A stretch of 64,000 nucleotides of DNA from NCBI RefSeq assembly GCF_030160715.1, contig NZ_BSOW01000011.1:186001-250000 (forward strand), in the 5' to 3' direction. This DNA is from Bradyrhizobium iriomotense (lineage in GTDB: Bacteria > Pseudomonadota > Alphaproteobacteria > Rhizobiales > Xanthobacteraceae). Position 1 is the first letter of the stretch. Every line of letters begins with the position of its first letter. A program made the translations under genes and the position numbers. Below are positions 29,618 to 38,521 of the stretch, piece after piece. The notes beneath the pieces were generated by a model. That model worked only from the letters and a program-made list of their open reading frames with translations. It was not told the DNA's origin and ran no database searches.

Positions 29618-29637
29618 TTGTGGGCATATGCCCACAA
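29618..29637. promoter_or_regulatory. Perfect 20-bp palindrome after the RND gene
   Basis: The sequence is a perfect 20-bp palindrome with half-site TTGTGGGCAT. It lies 4 bp after the RND stop and 83 bp before the methyltransferase gene. There is no T-run after it, so a regulator operator is as likely as a terminator. A half-site-like TTTGTGG follows at about 29653-29659. Confidence 0.5.
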
Positions 29638-29720
29638 ATCCTGCCCACTCGGTTTGTGGTTGACGAACTGCTCCGGCGTTCCTTGATTAAAGGCAAGGAC
29701 AACCGCGGGAGAGACGAGCC

Positions 29721-31133
29721 ATGCGGATCGAGGATCACGCGGGCAGGGGAGCTGCCACGGCGGAGCAGATCCTGGGCGAGATCCGGGATTACTGCCGTGC
29801 GACCCGGACGGCGGAATCGACCTTTGGCCGGCTCGTCGTCAATGACGGCAAGCTGGTATCCCGCCTGCGCGACGGCGCCAAGATCACGACCGGCACGCTC
29901 GACAAGGTGCGCGCCTATCTCAGCGAGCACCGGCCGGAGCCATCGGGTAGCTCAGCGACCGTCGCGGTGAAGGCGGCCAATGGCGTGGCTCCCGCGGTCG
30001 AGGCCGCGCCGCCCGGCTTCCGCTTCTTCGACAACCGGCAGAAATATCTCCTGTTCGTCTCGACCTGTAGCGAGAAGACCGAGGTCGCCAATCGCATCTC
30101 GCTGGAGATCTCCAATCTCCAGCCGGCCCCGCCGGCGCTCAGGCTGTTCGACGCCGGTTCCGGCGACGGAACCGTGCTGTCACGCGTGATGCGGGCGCTG
30201 CATGCGCGTTTCCCCGCGATGCCGCTCTATGTCGTTGCCAAGGAGATCTCCTACGAAGACGTCCGCATGATGCTGGAGAAGATGGCGGACCGCCTGTTCG
30301 AGCATCCCGCAACCGTGCTGGTGGTGACCAATCTCTATTACGGCGAAGCGCCCTGGCTGACGCCGCGCTCGGCAACCGCGGCGCAAGGCCTCCTGTGGAA
30401 GGACGTCGCACTCTCGGGCAACACCGCGCACGGCTTTGCCGAGCAGATCGGCGAGCTCGAGCCGTTCCTCGCCGAGAACTGGCGCGCCGGCATCAGCCAG
30501 AAGACCGGCAATCCCGTCTATATGCGGCCGGTGATCCTGACGCTGAGGCGCGAGGACCATTCCTTCCTGCTCGATCCGATCATGCCGCGGCCCGGCCGCG
30601 TGATGGCTGACTACGATCTCGTCATCGCCTCGCAGCCCTATCGGGCGCGTGCCTCCATCGAATTCAAGGCCTCTAAGGTGGTGACGCCGCTGGTGCGCGC
30701 TTTGCGTCCCGGCGGGCGGCTGATCGGCATCCATTCCCATGGCCGCGATCCCGGCATGGAGATCATCGACCAGGTCTGGCCTGGCGACGATCCCTTTGAC
30801 ACCGACCGTTACGCCATCCTGCGCCAGGTCAAGCACGAGCTCGGCTCGGCGGCGCGGCACTACAATTTCAACGCCTCGTCGGATGCGCGCGCGATCTTCC
30901 GCTATCGCATGCACACGCTGCCCGATGAAGTCTCGGGCCCGATCGGCACCTCGACGCTGTTCGCGGCCTGGAACGCGGCGATCTATGTCGCGCAGATCGA
31001 GGACGACAGGCTGTCCGAGGTCGTGCGCGACGGCCGCTATCTCGAGGCGACCGATCGCGTGGTGCGCAAGCACGGCGGGCTCTGGTTCAACGACGAGACC
31101 TATGTGATCTCGCGCCGCCGGGCGCCGGCGTGA
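29721..31133 (+). CDS. Class I SAM-dependent methyltransferase with N-terminal HTH-like region
   Basis: Residues 1-75 look like a small helical, HTH-like domain (AEQILGEIRDYCRATRTAESTFGRLVVNDGKLV). Residues about 95-470 are a class I methyltransferase. Motif I is LRLFDAGSGDGTVLSRVM, and a motif-IV-like YDLVIASQPY and RALRPGGRLIGIHSHG follow. The acceptor is unknown. The start follows GGGAGAG. The MTHFR-like gene begins 16 bp after the stop, which suggests a shared role in methyl-group metabolism. Confidence 0.8.
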   Translation: MRIEDHAGRGAATAEQILGEIRDYCRATRTAESTFGRLVVNDGKLVSRLRDGAKITTGTLDKVRAYLSEHRPEPSGSSATVAVKAANGVAPAVEAAPPGFRFFDNRQKYLLFVSTCSEKTEVANRISLEISNLQPAPPALRLFDAGSGDGTVLSRVMRALHARFPAMPLYVVAKEISYEDVRMMLEKMADRLFEHPATVLVVTNLYYGEAPWLTPRSATAAQGLLWKDVALSGNTAHGFAEQIGELEPFLAENWRAGISQKTGNPVYMRPVILTLRREDHSFLLDPIMPRPGRVMADYDLVIASQPYRARASIEFKASKVVTPLVRALRPGGRLIGIHSHGRDPGMEIIDQVWPGDDPFDTDRYAILRQVKHELGSAARHYNFNASSDARAIFRYRMHTLPDEVSGPIGTSTLFAAWNAAIYVAQIEDDRLSEVVRDGRYLEATDRVVRKHGGLWFNDETYVISRRRAPA

Positions 31134-31149
31134 ACGATCGGAGCGCGCG

Positions 31150-32034
31150 ATGACGATAACGCTCCAACAGTCCCTCTCCGGCGATCTCGCCGCACGGCTG
31201 CCGCAGGCGTCGGTGGAAATCTCCTCGCGCGGGCATCAGCTCGACGAGCTGCGCGAGCATTTTGCGCCTGACATCGATGTCAGCATCACCTTCCTGCCCG
31301 GCGACCACTACCAGCACAATGTCGAGACTGCGGCTGCTCTGCGCCGCGCCGGCTTCAACCCCGTGCCGCACATCGCGGCGCGCGAGATCGCCTCGCGCCA
31401 GGCGCTGGACGATTTCTTCCGCAGGCTGCGCGGCGAGGCGGACGTCGACCGCATCCTCCTGATTGCCGGCGACCTCGCCATCGCCAAGGGGCCGTTCAAG
31501 TCGAGCCGCGACGTCGCCGCAAGCGGCCTGATCGAGACGCACGGCTTCACGCGCGTCAGCGTCGCCGGCCATCCGGAAGGGCACCCTTACCTCGACGCAG
31601 CCCAGACGATGAAGTCGCTTGCGGCCTGGCGCGACTGGGGCAGGGAGCGGCAGGTCGCTGTCGATGTGGTCACGCAGTTTTGCTTTGAAGCCACGCCGAT
31701 CCTGAACTGGCTGGGCGAGCTTCGCATCGCCGCCATCGATCTTCCCGTGGTGATCGGGCTCGCCGGTCCTGCGAGTCCCGCGACGCTGATGAAGTTTGCA
31801 CTCCGTTGCGGCGTCGGCAATTCGATCCGCGCCGTGCGCAATCAGATCGGCCGCTACGGCCGGCTGCTCACCGAGACCGGGCCGGACGAGGTCGTGCGCG
31901 GGCTCGAGGCTGCACCGAGGGCTGCAACGTCGCCGGTCAGCGGCTTCCATCTGTTCCCGTTCGGCGGTCTCCGCAAATCCGCGCGCTGGCTGAACGAGCA
32001 CGCCAGCGTGCCCGATGCCCATCAAAACCCGTAA
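31150..32034 (+). CDS. Short MTHFR-like (methylenetetrahydrofolate reductase family) protein
   Basis: This 294-aa TIM-barrel protein resembles MetF-type methylenetetrahydrofolate reductases. Visible features are VEISSRGHQLDEL, VSITFLPGDHYQHNVETAAALRRAGFNPVPHIAAREI, ILLIAGD and VSVAGHPEGHP. The late catalytic block is VVTQFCFEATPILNWLGEL. It is divergent from housekeeping MetF and likely a specialised paralogue. It is in an operon with the methyltransferase upstream and overlaps the convergent amidohydrolase gene by 13 bp. Confidence 0.78.
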   Translation: MTITLQQSLSGDLAARLPQASVEISSRGHQLDELREHFAPDIDVSITFLPGDHYQHNVETAAALRRAGFNPVPHIAAREIASRQALDDFFRRLRGEADVDRILLIAGDLAIAKGPFKSSRDVAASGLIETHGFTRVSVAGHPEGHPYLDAAQTMKSLAAWRDWGRERQVAVDVVTQFCFEATPILNWLGELRIAAIDLPVVIGLAGPASPATLMKFALRCGVGNSIRAVRNQIGRYGRLLTETGPDEVVRGLEAAPRAATSPVSGFHLFPFGGLRKSARWLNEHASVPDAHQNP

Positions 32035-32933
32035 AGCCGCGCTGGATTGTCGACCAGGATCTTCTTGCGAATGTCTGCATCCGGCGCCCAGACCGGGAGC
32101 TGGTTGAGCAGCCGGCCGTCGTCGATCTGATAGAGCGGAGCGATGTCGGTGGCCTTTCGTCCCTCCACATGGCCCGAATCCGGATGCGGCCAGTCGGTGC
32201 CCCAGACGATACGATCGGCATTGGCCGCGATCAGCGCGCGGGCGAACGGCACCATGTCCTGGTAATCGGGCGCGAGTTTCGACGAGCGATAGGCGCCCGA
32301 GATTTTCACATAGGCCTTGCCCGATTTCACGAGCTCGAGGAGGTCGGAGAATCCCGCCTGCTCAAGCCCGAGTGATGCCTCCAGGCCGCCGAAATGATCG
32401 AACACCATCGGCACCGGCGCGGCCGCTACGAGATCCTTGATCGCGGAGATCATCGGCAGCGTGGTGTAGAGCTGCACATGCCAGCCGCGCGACTTCATGC
32501 GTTCGACGGCGGCCGTGAAGCGCGCGCGTCCCACATTGGGATCGCTGATGCCTCCGGTTGCCAGATTAATGCGGATGCCGCGGAAGCCGTCCGCTTGCAT
32601 CGCATCGAGCTGGGCTTCCGTCGTCCTGTCGTCGATCACGGCCACGCCGCGTGCGGTGGCGCCGCGGGCCTTCATGCCGAACAGGCTGGACGAATTGTCG
32701 GTGCCGTAGACGCTTGGCGTCACAATCACCACGCGCGCGATATGCAGCGCCTTGTGCAGCGCCGCCATCTCCCCCGGCGACGCCGGCTCCGGCGTATAGA
32801 CGCGACCCGCGAAGAAGGGGAATTTCTCGGGATCGCCGTGGATGTGGGTGTGGCAGTCGCAGGCATCGGCCGGGACATCGAAATTGACTGATGTCGACGG
32901 CTGCGACGCCCCACCGTGGGCTTTGCTGGTCAT
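32022..32933 (-). CDS. TIM-barrel amidohydrolase (lactonase-like, LigI type)
   Basis: This 303-aa amidohydrolase_2 family protein has the metal motif DCHTHIHGDP near the N-terminus. Family blocks include GIRINLATGG, MVFDHFGGLEASLG, ISGAYRSS and the late Asp region VWGTDWPHPDS. Close relatives hydrolyse lactones such as 2-pyrone-4,6-dicarboxylate or sugar-acid lactones; the actual substrate is unknown. The ATG at 32933 has an excellent AGGAG site nine bases upstream; the frame extends 52 codons further without family similarity. It is divergent from the FAD oxidase. Confidence 0.88.
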   Translation of the reverse strand: MTSKAHGGASQPSTSVNFDVPADACDCHTHIHGDPEKFPFFAGRVYTPEPASPGEMAALHKALHIARVVIVTPSVYGTDNSSSLFGMKARGATARGVAVIDDRTTEAQLDAMQADGFRGIRINLATGGISDPNVGRARFTAAVERMKSRGWHVQLYTTLPMISAIKDLVAAAPVPMVFDHFGGLEASLGLEQAGFSDLLELVKSGKAYVKISGAYRSSKLAPDYQDMVPFARALIAANADRIVWGTDWPHPDSGHVEGRKATDIAPLYQIDDGRLLNQLPVWAPDADIRKKILVDNPARLYGF

Positions 32934-33112
32934 GGTTACTCCTAGTGTTGTGACTCCAAGGTTCATTCCGTCACGCCGGCGCCCGATGCGCCCGTCAGAT
33001 GATTGCGGCAGCTTTTCATGGTCATGTCCCGAGAATGGCTTGAACCGGGCGGCTGGCGGTTTGACTAATGATCCGCGCTCCCGGATCATCTCTCTCCCAC
33101 CGGAATCACTTT

Positions 33113-34723
33113 ATGCAAAAATCCTTTGGCAAATTCAAAGCAGGCGTCTCGGCCGCCGCAATCCTCGTCGCGCTGTTCGGCGTTTATGGCTTCCGCAAGC
33201 TTCAGGCGCTGGCGGCCGATCCGACCGGTCCGAAGGACTGCCGGGCTGCGGATGACATCGGCGAGCAGGGCAAGATCGACGTCAAGATCGACCTGGAGAA
33301 GGTGAGGGCGATCGCGCCGCTTCAGGGCGTGAAGTGGTCGCAGCTCGGCGGCAATATCAATGATGCAAGCTGCCTCAACCGCACCGAGATCTACGGCGTG
33401 GTCGAGGTGCACAGCGTCGACGATATCGCAAAAACGCTGGCCTTTGCGCGCGCCAACAAGCTGCCGGTGACGACGGCCGGCGTGCGTCATTCCATGGGTG
33501 GCCAGGCGTTCCGCAAGGGCGGCATCGTGCTGGACATGCGGGCGTTCAACCGCATCACGCTCAACGAGGCGGCGCGCAGCGTCACGGTGCAGCCGGGCGC
33601 GACCTGGCACGACATCCAGATCGCGCTGCATCCGCGCTTTGCGGTGCGCGCGATGCAGTCGACCGACATCTTCAGCGTCGGCGGTTCGATCTCGGTCAAT
33701 GCCCACGGCATGGACCACCAGGCCGGCGCGCTGGCCCGATCGATCAAGTCGATGAAGGTGATGCTGGCGGACGGATCGATCCAAAACGTCTCGCCAACGG
33801 AGAATGCGGAGCTGTTCAACCTCGTGGTCGGCGGCTACGGCCTGTTCGGCGTCATCGTCGAGGCCGAGCTCGATATCGCCGACAACACGGTCTACCAGAC
33901 CGGACGGCGCGTGCTCGACTACAAGGCGTTCCCGGCGCTGTTCGCGGACGACATCGAGAAGGACGGCAATATCGGACTGATGTACGGCCATCTGTCGACC
34001 GCGCCGAGCAGCTTCCTCCAGGAGATGCTGCTCTACACCTACACCAAGGCCGATGGGACGGACTTCAAGCGGCAGCCGCTCGGCGAGGTCAGCAGCACGA
34101 AACTCCGGCGCCTCACCATCAACCTGTCGAAGCAGGGGCCGTTCTTCCAGGAGCTGAAGTGGCTCTCGGAAAAACACATCGAGCACCGCATGGAGAACTG
34201 CACGGTGACGCGGGCGCAGGCGATCGCCTCGGGCGAGGCCTGCCTCGTCAGCCGCAACGATCCGATGCACGACTCCGTGCCCTATTTGCGCAACGCGCTG
34301 CAGGAGGAGACCGACATCCTCCACGAATACTTCATCCCGCGCAAAAACTTCGTCGCCTTCGTCGACGGCATGCGCAGGATCATGCTCGACAACAAGACCA
34401 ATCTCCTGAACGCGTCGGTTCGCGTCGTGCACAAGGAAGACAATTTCCTCACCTATTCGCCGGAGCCGGCGTTTTCGCTGGTGCTCTACATCAACCAGCC
34501 GACGGACGATGAGGGTAACCGCCGCATGAAGAAGGTAACGGAAGAGCTGATCGACCTCACCATCGCCAATCAGGGGCGCTTCTTCCTGCCGTACCAGCTC
34601 TATTACTCGCGCGACCAGCTCAAGAAGTCCTATCCAGAGATCGACGACTTCTTCGCGGCCAAGCGCAAATACGACCCGGTCGGTCTCTTCACCAACACGA
34701 TGTATCAGAAATACGCATCGTAG
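33113..34723 (+). CDS. FAD-binding (VAO-type) oxidase, lactone-oxidase-like
   Basis: This 536-aa FAD_binding_4 protein has an N-terminal membrane anchor or signal (AAAILVALFGVYGFRKLQALA, residues 13-33). FAD-domain blocks are VTTAGVRHSMGGQAF, VTVQPGATWHDIQIAL and FSVGGSISVNAHGMDHQAG. A C-terminal block (DDFFAAKRKYDPVGLFTNTMY) is shared with sugar-lactone oxidases. The His in VRHSMGG may carry covalent FAD. I chose the ATG at 33113 (MQKSFGKFKAG); another in-frame ATG lies at 33068. The divergent lactonase-like neighbour suggests a lactone pathway. Confidence 0.86.
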   Translation: MQKSFGKFKAGVSAAAILVALFGVYGFRKLQALAADPTGPKDCRAADDIGEQGKIDVKIDLEKVRAIAPLQGVKWSQLGGNINDASCLNRTEIYGVVEVHSVDDIAKTLAFARANKLPVTTAGVRHSMGGQAFRKGGIVLDMRAFNRITLNEAARSVTVQPGATWHDIQIALHPRFAVRAMQSTDIFSVGGSISVNAHGMDHQAGALARSIKSMKVMLADGSIQNVSPTENAELFNLVVGGYGLFGVIVEAELDIADNTVYQTGRRVLDYKAFPALFADDIEKDGNIGLMYGHLSTAPSSFLQEMLLYTYTKADGTDFKRQPLGEVSSTKLRRLTINLSKQGPFFQELKWLSEKHIEHRMENCTVTRAQAIASGEACLVSRNDPMHDSVPYLRNALQEETDILHEYFIPRKNFVAFVDGMRRIMLDNKTNLLNASVRVVHKEDNFLTYSPEPAFSLVLYINQPTDDEGNRRMKKVTEELIDLTIANQGRFFLPYQLYYSRDQLKKSYPEIDDFFAAKRKYDPVGLFTNTMYQKYAS

Positions 34724-34786
34724 AGCCGCAAGAGATTACGCCGCCCATCGAGGCGGCAGCGGACCCATGCTTGGATCATCCCAGTC

Positions 34787-35272
34787 TCATTGCGGATAGA
34801 AGCCTGAAGCTACTAAGCCCGGAACTCCATCTATGGTCACTTTGCTCACATAAGCCCATTTCTGCGACGGCTCGGTTTGCCCGGGCTTGGGAAACATATA
34901 GTCGACCCATCCCGACCCCTTCGTTTCAGCCGTCTTGATAATTTCGTTATGGAACAGCTTGCCCTTAGCGTCCTTCTGACCGCTCACGTTGGTCCCTTCG
35001 CGCATCGGAAAAGCGGGATTGAGCAACACGTTGCCCTTCAAATCGTAGGCGAACAAATATGTCGTGCCGTGAAACCACTCGCTATCTTTTTTTCTGAACT
35101 CGATAAAAGCTGCCTTGCCATCCTTATCGATCAGCGCCGCAGCTTTATCGACCAACGCTTTGGTTTGTTTTGCTTGCTCTGAAAGCGGTGGAGCATCTTG
35201 GGAAATTGCCGGCGAAGCAGACGCAAGCAATATGGCAACTATGAAGCCGGTGACTGGAGCCTTCGTGTTCAT
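34787..35272 (-). CDS. Exported single-cache-domain protein
   Basis: This 161-aa protein has a signal peptide (TGFIVAILLASASPAIS). The single cache-type domain includes LVDKAAALIDKDGKAAFIEFRKKDSEWFHGTTYLFAYDLKGNVLLNPAFP and a late GWVDYMFPKPG. Such domains bind small ligands; here no signalling domain is attached, so it is a free periplasmic sensor or binding protein. The start follows a GGGAG site. The base composition is lower in GC than the flanks. Confidence 0.85.
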   Translation of the reverse strand: MNTKAPVTGFIVAILLASASPAISQDAPPLSEQAKQTKALVDKAAALIDKDGKAAFIEFRKKDSEWFHGTTYLFAYDLKGNVLLNPAFPMREGTNVSGQKDAKGKLFHNEIIKTAETKGSGWVDYMFPKPGQTEPSQKWAYVSKVTIDGVPGLVASGFYPQ

Positions 35273-35498
35273 CGCGATCTCCCGATCATGCTTGGAAAAA
35301 AGTTGCCAATTAGAGTTGGACCATCGCCCCTTTCATGACGAATAAAACGATACTACCGAGGAGGCATCTTGAGAAGCCGCTCCAACGCAGCACGGTGCGA
35401 GGCAAGCGTTATGTCCGGCCCCTTCGATGAAAACCCCTCTGGCGTGACTTGGGTATCAAGCGTAGCATCCCGCAAACTGTTCGGGCGGGGAGAAGCGA

Positions 35499-35810
35499 AT
35501 GATCTCTGCTTGTTGGCTCGCCGTTTGGATTGCTTGCTTCGGCTTCGGAATGGCCGTGGTCTACCGGACAGGGCTCCGCATTGAACGTTGGTCTCGCACT
35601 CTTGGCTTGGTCTACCTCGTGCTCATTGGCCCTTCAGTTCCGATCTTGGCTTGGCTCGCGGCCGATCGGATCGTAACTGTAGAGCAGGCCAGTTGCGAGG
35701 AGTTGGACCCGGCTGCGGACCGACTGAGCGGCATGTCGCCATCCGAATTTCGCGTGCGCTGTATCGCAACCCAAGACAACTCGGATTGGCTTGCTCGGCG
35801 CAAAATATGA
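35499..35810 (+). CDS. Small two-helix membrane protein, unknown
   Basis: This 103-aa protein has two hydrophobic segments (CWLAVWIACFGFGMAVVY and LGLVYLVLIGPSVPILAWLA). A soluble C-terminal tail contains two Cys. A clear GGGGAG ribosome binding site precedes the ATG. No family recognised. The flanks, 35273-35498 and 35811-36050, show no other gene. Confidence 0.6.
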   Translation: MISACWLAVWIACFGFGMAVVYRTGLRIERWSRTLGLVYLVLIGPSVPILAWLAADRIVTVEQASCEELDPAADRLSGMSPSEFRVRCIATQDNSDWLARRKI

Positions 35811-36050
35811 AAGCAGGCAGCACGTCGCCATGGGCAACGAGCATTGAGCAAGTCACGGCTAACGTCGTCGATCTGTGCGGCCGGCCGCTTCCGCCCCTAA
35901 GGGCCGTTTGCCCGTAATCCGGAAGTTCATGATCGGGGCGATTTTCCAATTCCAAGGCAAGAATCGGAGTTCGATACACGGGGACGACGCCTAGACATTG
36001 CAGCGATCGCCAGTCGATCCATGATTCCTGCAAATGAAGGGTGTTTTTCG

Positions 36051-36503
36051 ATGAGCAAGCTGGATGATAACAAGGCCGTCGTTGGTCGTTGGTTCACCGA
36101 ATTCTGGGGCAAGACCGTCAATCTTGGTGTCATTGATGAGATCGCCGCCCCCGACATGCTGCTCAAATATTCGCTGCATGAGCCCCGGCGCGGCCGGGCC
36201 GACATCAAGGCGTTCATGACCGATTTCCGCGCCGCGTTCCCCGATCTCAACTTCTGGGGCACCGCGGACCTGATCGCCGAGGGCGACTATGTCGTCGGTC
36301 AATGGGAGGGCGGTGGTACCCACACCGGCCCGGCGTTCAGCGATTTCCTGATCGGCGCACTTCCGGCTGCGACGGGCCGCAAGATGCGCTTCACGGGCAC
36401 CACGGTGCTCAAGGTCGTGGACGGCAAGATTGTCGAGGAGGTCGGTCTCGATGACGGCGTCACCGCACTGACCCAGCTCGGGTTGCTCAAGGCGGCGGCC
36501 TGA
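36051..36503 (+). CDS. SnoaL-like / NTF2-fold ester-cyclase family protein
   Basis: This 150-aa protein fits the SnoaL-like fold: NKAVVGRWFTEFWGKTVNLGVIDEIAAPDM, HEPRRGRADIKAFMTDFRAAFPDLNFWGTADLIAEGDYVVGQWEGGGTHTG, and a late FTGTTVLKVVDGKIVEEVGLDD. Function is unknown; the family includes polyketide cyclases and many orphan stress proteins. The start at 36051 follows GAAGGG, better than the ATG ten codons earlier. Confidence 0.84.
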   Translation: MSKLDDNKAVVGRWFTEFWGKTVNLGVIDEIAAPDMLLKYSLHEPRRGRADIKAFMTDFRAAFPDLNFWGTADLIAEGDYVVGQWEGGGTHTGPAFSDFLIGALPAATGRKMRFTGTTVLKVVDGKIVEEVGLDDGVTALTQLGLLKAAA

Positions 36504-36726
36504 TCGGAACGCTTCCGCACCATCGGCACATTCGATGTCGTTGAAGAGGCTCGCACGTTGTGCGGGCCTCGTCTGCTTCTACGCGCCGCGCGCATATCAT
36601 CTCTTTCACGTCGCCAATGTGCATCGCTCGGCCCGCGTCCCGATGCGCCTTCGATCGAACACAAGGACTGGAGGCGCCGTCGGAAATCGGGTGGCGACGT
36701 CTCCGGTATCGTGGAGACTGGAGCCT

Positions 36727-37812
36727 ATGACCGCAGCGACCCTTCAGTTCCGAAAGCAGATGCCCTTCCCGGTCGCGGATGACCCGCGATGGGCCCGCGT
36801 CCTGGCGCGCGACAAGGCTGCAGATGGCCACTTCTGGTATTCGGTTTCGACGACGGGGGTCTATTGCCGGCCGTCCTGTCCATCGCGTCCGGCAAACCCG
36901 AAGAACGTCCAGCTTCACGACAGCCTGGCGAGTGCGAAGGCAACTGGATTTCGGCCCTGCAGGCGTTGCAAGCCGGACGGGCCCTCGGTCGAGGCCGAGA
37001 ATTCCACGCTGGTCGCCAAGGTTTGTCGCATCATCGAGACCAGCGAGGAGGAGCCGTCGCTGGAGGAGCTGGCCGGGGCGGCCGGCTTGAGCCCCGGCTA
37101 TTTTCATCGCGTCTTCAAGACCGCCACCGGGCTGACGCCGAAGAGCTATGCCGCCGAGTTCCGTGCCAGGAAGGTTCGTGAAGGTCTGGTTTCCGGCAAT
37201 TCCGTAACCGAGGCGATGTACGAGGCCGGCTTCAATTCGAGCGGGAGGTTCTACGAAAAGTCGATGGGAATGCTCGGCATGACGCCATCGCGGTATCGCG
37301 CCGGAGGAGCGAACGAGGAGATCAGGTTCGCGGTCGGTCAGAGTTCTCTCGGCCCCATTCTGGTCGCATCGAGCAACAAGGGCGTCGTCGCGATTTGTCT
37401 TGGGGATGACGCGGAGGGGCTCGTCCACGATCTTCAGGATCGCTTCCCCAAAGCGCATCTGATCGGCGCTGACCGGGACTATGAGGCGATGGTCGCACGA
37501 GTGGTCGGCTTCGTGGAAGCGCCGGAGATCGGTCTCGATCTGCCGCTCGACATTCGCGGCACTGCGTTCCAGCAGCGGGTCTGGCAGGCGCTTCGGGAGA
37601 TTCCCGCAGGTAGGACGGTCTGCTACGCCGAGCTCGCGCAGCGGATCGGGGCTCCGAACGCGGTGCGCGCGGTCGCCGGCGCTTGTGCGGCGAACAAGCT
37701 CGCGGTCGCCATTCCGTGCCACCGCGTCATCCGCGCGGATGGCGAGCCCGCGGGCTATCGCTGGGGCATCGAGCGCAAGCGCGACCTGCTTCAGAAGGAG
37801 ACCGAGGCATGA
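36727..37812 (+). CDS. ada: Ada, bifunctional methyl-sensing activator and O6-methylguanine methyltransferase
   Basis: Ada repairs alkylated DNA and activates the adaptive response. The 361 aa are full length. The N-terminal zinc/phosphotriester-repair domain has Cys47, 51, 78 and 81 (YCRPSCPSRP, CRRCKPD). An AraC-type HTH follows (LAGAAGLSPGYFHRVFKTATGLTPKSYAAEFR). The C-terminal methyltransferase has acceptor C331 in PCHRV. The start at 36727 follows GGAG; the frame opens 64 codons earlier without family similarity. The stop overlaps the next gene as ATGA. Confidence 0.94.
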   Translation: MTAATLQFRKQMPFPVADDPRWARVLARDKAADGHFWYSVSTTGVYCRPSCPSRPANPKNVQLHDSLASAKATGFRPCRRCKPDGPSVEAENSTLVAKVCRIIETSEEEPSLEELAGAAGLSPGYFHRVFKTATGLTPKSYAAEFRARKVREGLVSGNSVTEAMYEAGFNSSGRFYEKSMGMLGMTPSRYRAGGANEEIRFAVGQSSLGPILVASSNKGVVAICLGDDAEGLVHDLQDRFPKAHLIGADRDYEAMVARVVGFVEAPEIGLDLPLDIRGTAFQQRVWQALREIPAGRTVCYAELAQRIGAPNAVRAVAGACAANKLAVAIPCHRVIRADGEPAGYRWGIERKRDLLQKETEA

Positions 37813-38291
37813 AGCTCGTTAGAATGGATGGCGACAGAATAGGTCTCTTCGTGTTGCTGCAGAAGGGGCCCTATGCGATCGACATTGCGAACAGTCTCGG
37901 CGTCTTTCCTCACGATCCGCTGTCGAACGGCCTGCTCAACGGCGCGCTGAAAGACGGTCACGATTGGTCGATGATCGTCAGGCATTGGGTCCATCTCCGC
38001 TGGCCGTTGAAGAAGCTGCTAAGCATCGCCCTGGCAAACCCCGACACGCCTCGTCTCGTCTTGCAGCCCCTGGTCGACGCCACGGGCACAGCGAGCGTGG
38101 TCAATCCGATCATCGCCATCGAGGTAACGGATATCGAGAGCGTCGAAGAACATGATCCGACCGGCTGGCGCGCCATGCACGGGCAGTTCGCGCTGCCACC
38201 AAGGAATGAAGCTGCGCGGCAGTCTGCGGCGGATGAAACCGTTCAGGTGATCGATTTCACATCTATCGAACAGCGGCGGCGTCCTTCGTAG
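37809..38291 (+). CDS. Uncharacterised 160-aa protein coupled to ada
   Basis: Begins MKLVRMDGDRIGLFVLLQKGPYAIDIANSLG, which resembles the N-terminal domain found in front of some fumarylacetoacetate-hydrolase proteins, but no catalytic domain follows. The start overlaps the ada stop as ATGA, so translation is coupled and a link to alkylation response is possible. Function unknown. Confidence 0.65.
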   Translation: MKLVRMDGDRIGLFVLLQKGPYAIDIANSLGVFPHDPLSNGLLNGALKDGHDWSMIVRHWVHLRWPLKKLLSIALANPDTPRLVLQPLVDATGTASVVNPIIAIEVTDIESVEEHDPTGWRAMHGQFALPPRNEAARQSAADETVQVIDFTSIEQRRRPS

Positions 38292-38364
38292 ACGGGCGCG
38301 CTTTCCGACGCCGAGGTCGAAGACGAGTGACGACGGCGGGGACAATCGGTGAAAACAATCGCAA

Positions 38365-38430
38365 TCACAATTCTACAGGGAGGCGGAGCTTGCGCTCGAC
38401 CAGTTTCTGAATCTCGATTTCGATTGTCAT
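38365..38430 (-). CDS. Possible 21-aa peptide gene
   Basis: An ATG at 38430 with a strong GAGGAA ribosome binding site seven bases upstream opens a 21-codon frame (MTIEIEIQKLVERKLRLPVE-L). It lies downstream of pstS on the same strand. It may be a real small protein or a remnant of a larger gene. The short, charged, helix-like sequence matches nothing I know. Confidence 0.3.
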   Translation of the reverse strand: MTIEIEIQKLVERKLRLPVEL

Positions 38431-38457
38431 GTCGCTTTTCCTCACGCGGCGCGTAGC

Positions 38458-38478
38458 GCGCCGACGCTTCGTCGGCGC
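38458..38478. other. Hairpin between pstS and the 21-aa frame
   Basis: A perfect 9-bp stem (GCGCCGACG with its complement) closes a 3-nt CTT loop. There is no T-run on either strand, so this may be an attenuator or processing site, not a simple terminator. Confidence 0.45.
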
Positions 38479-38521
38479 TCCGCGTCTTTGCTTCAAATTC
38501 CAGACGGTCATTGTTCGAGCA

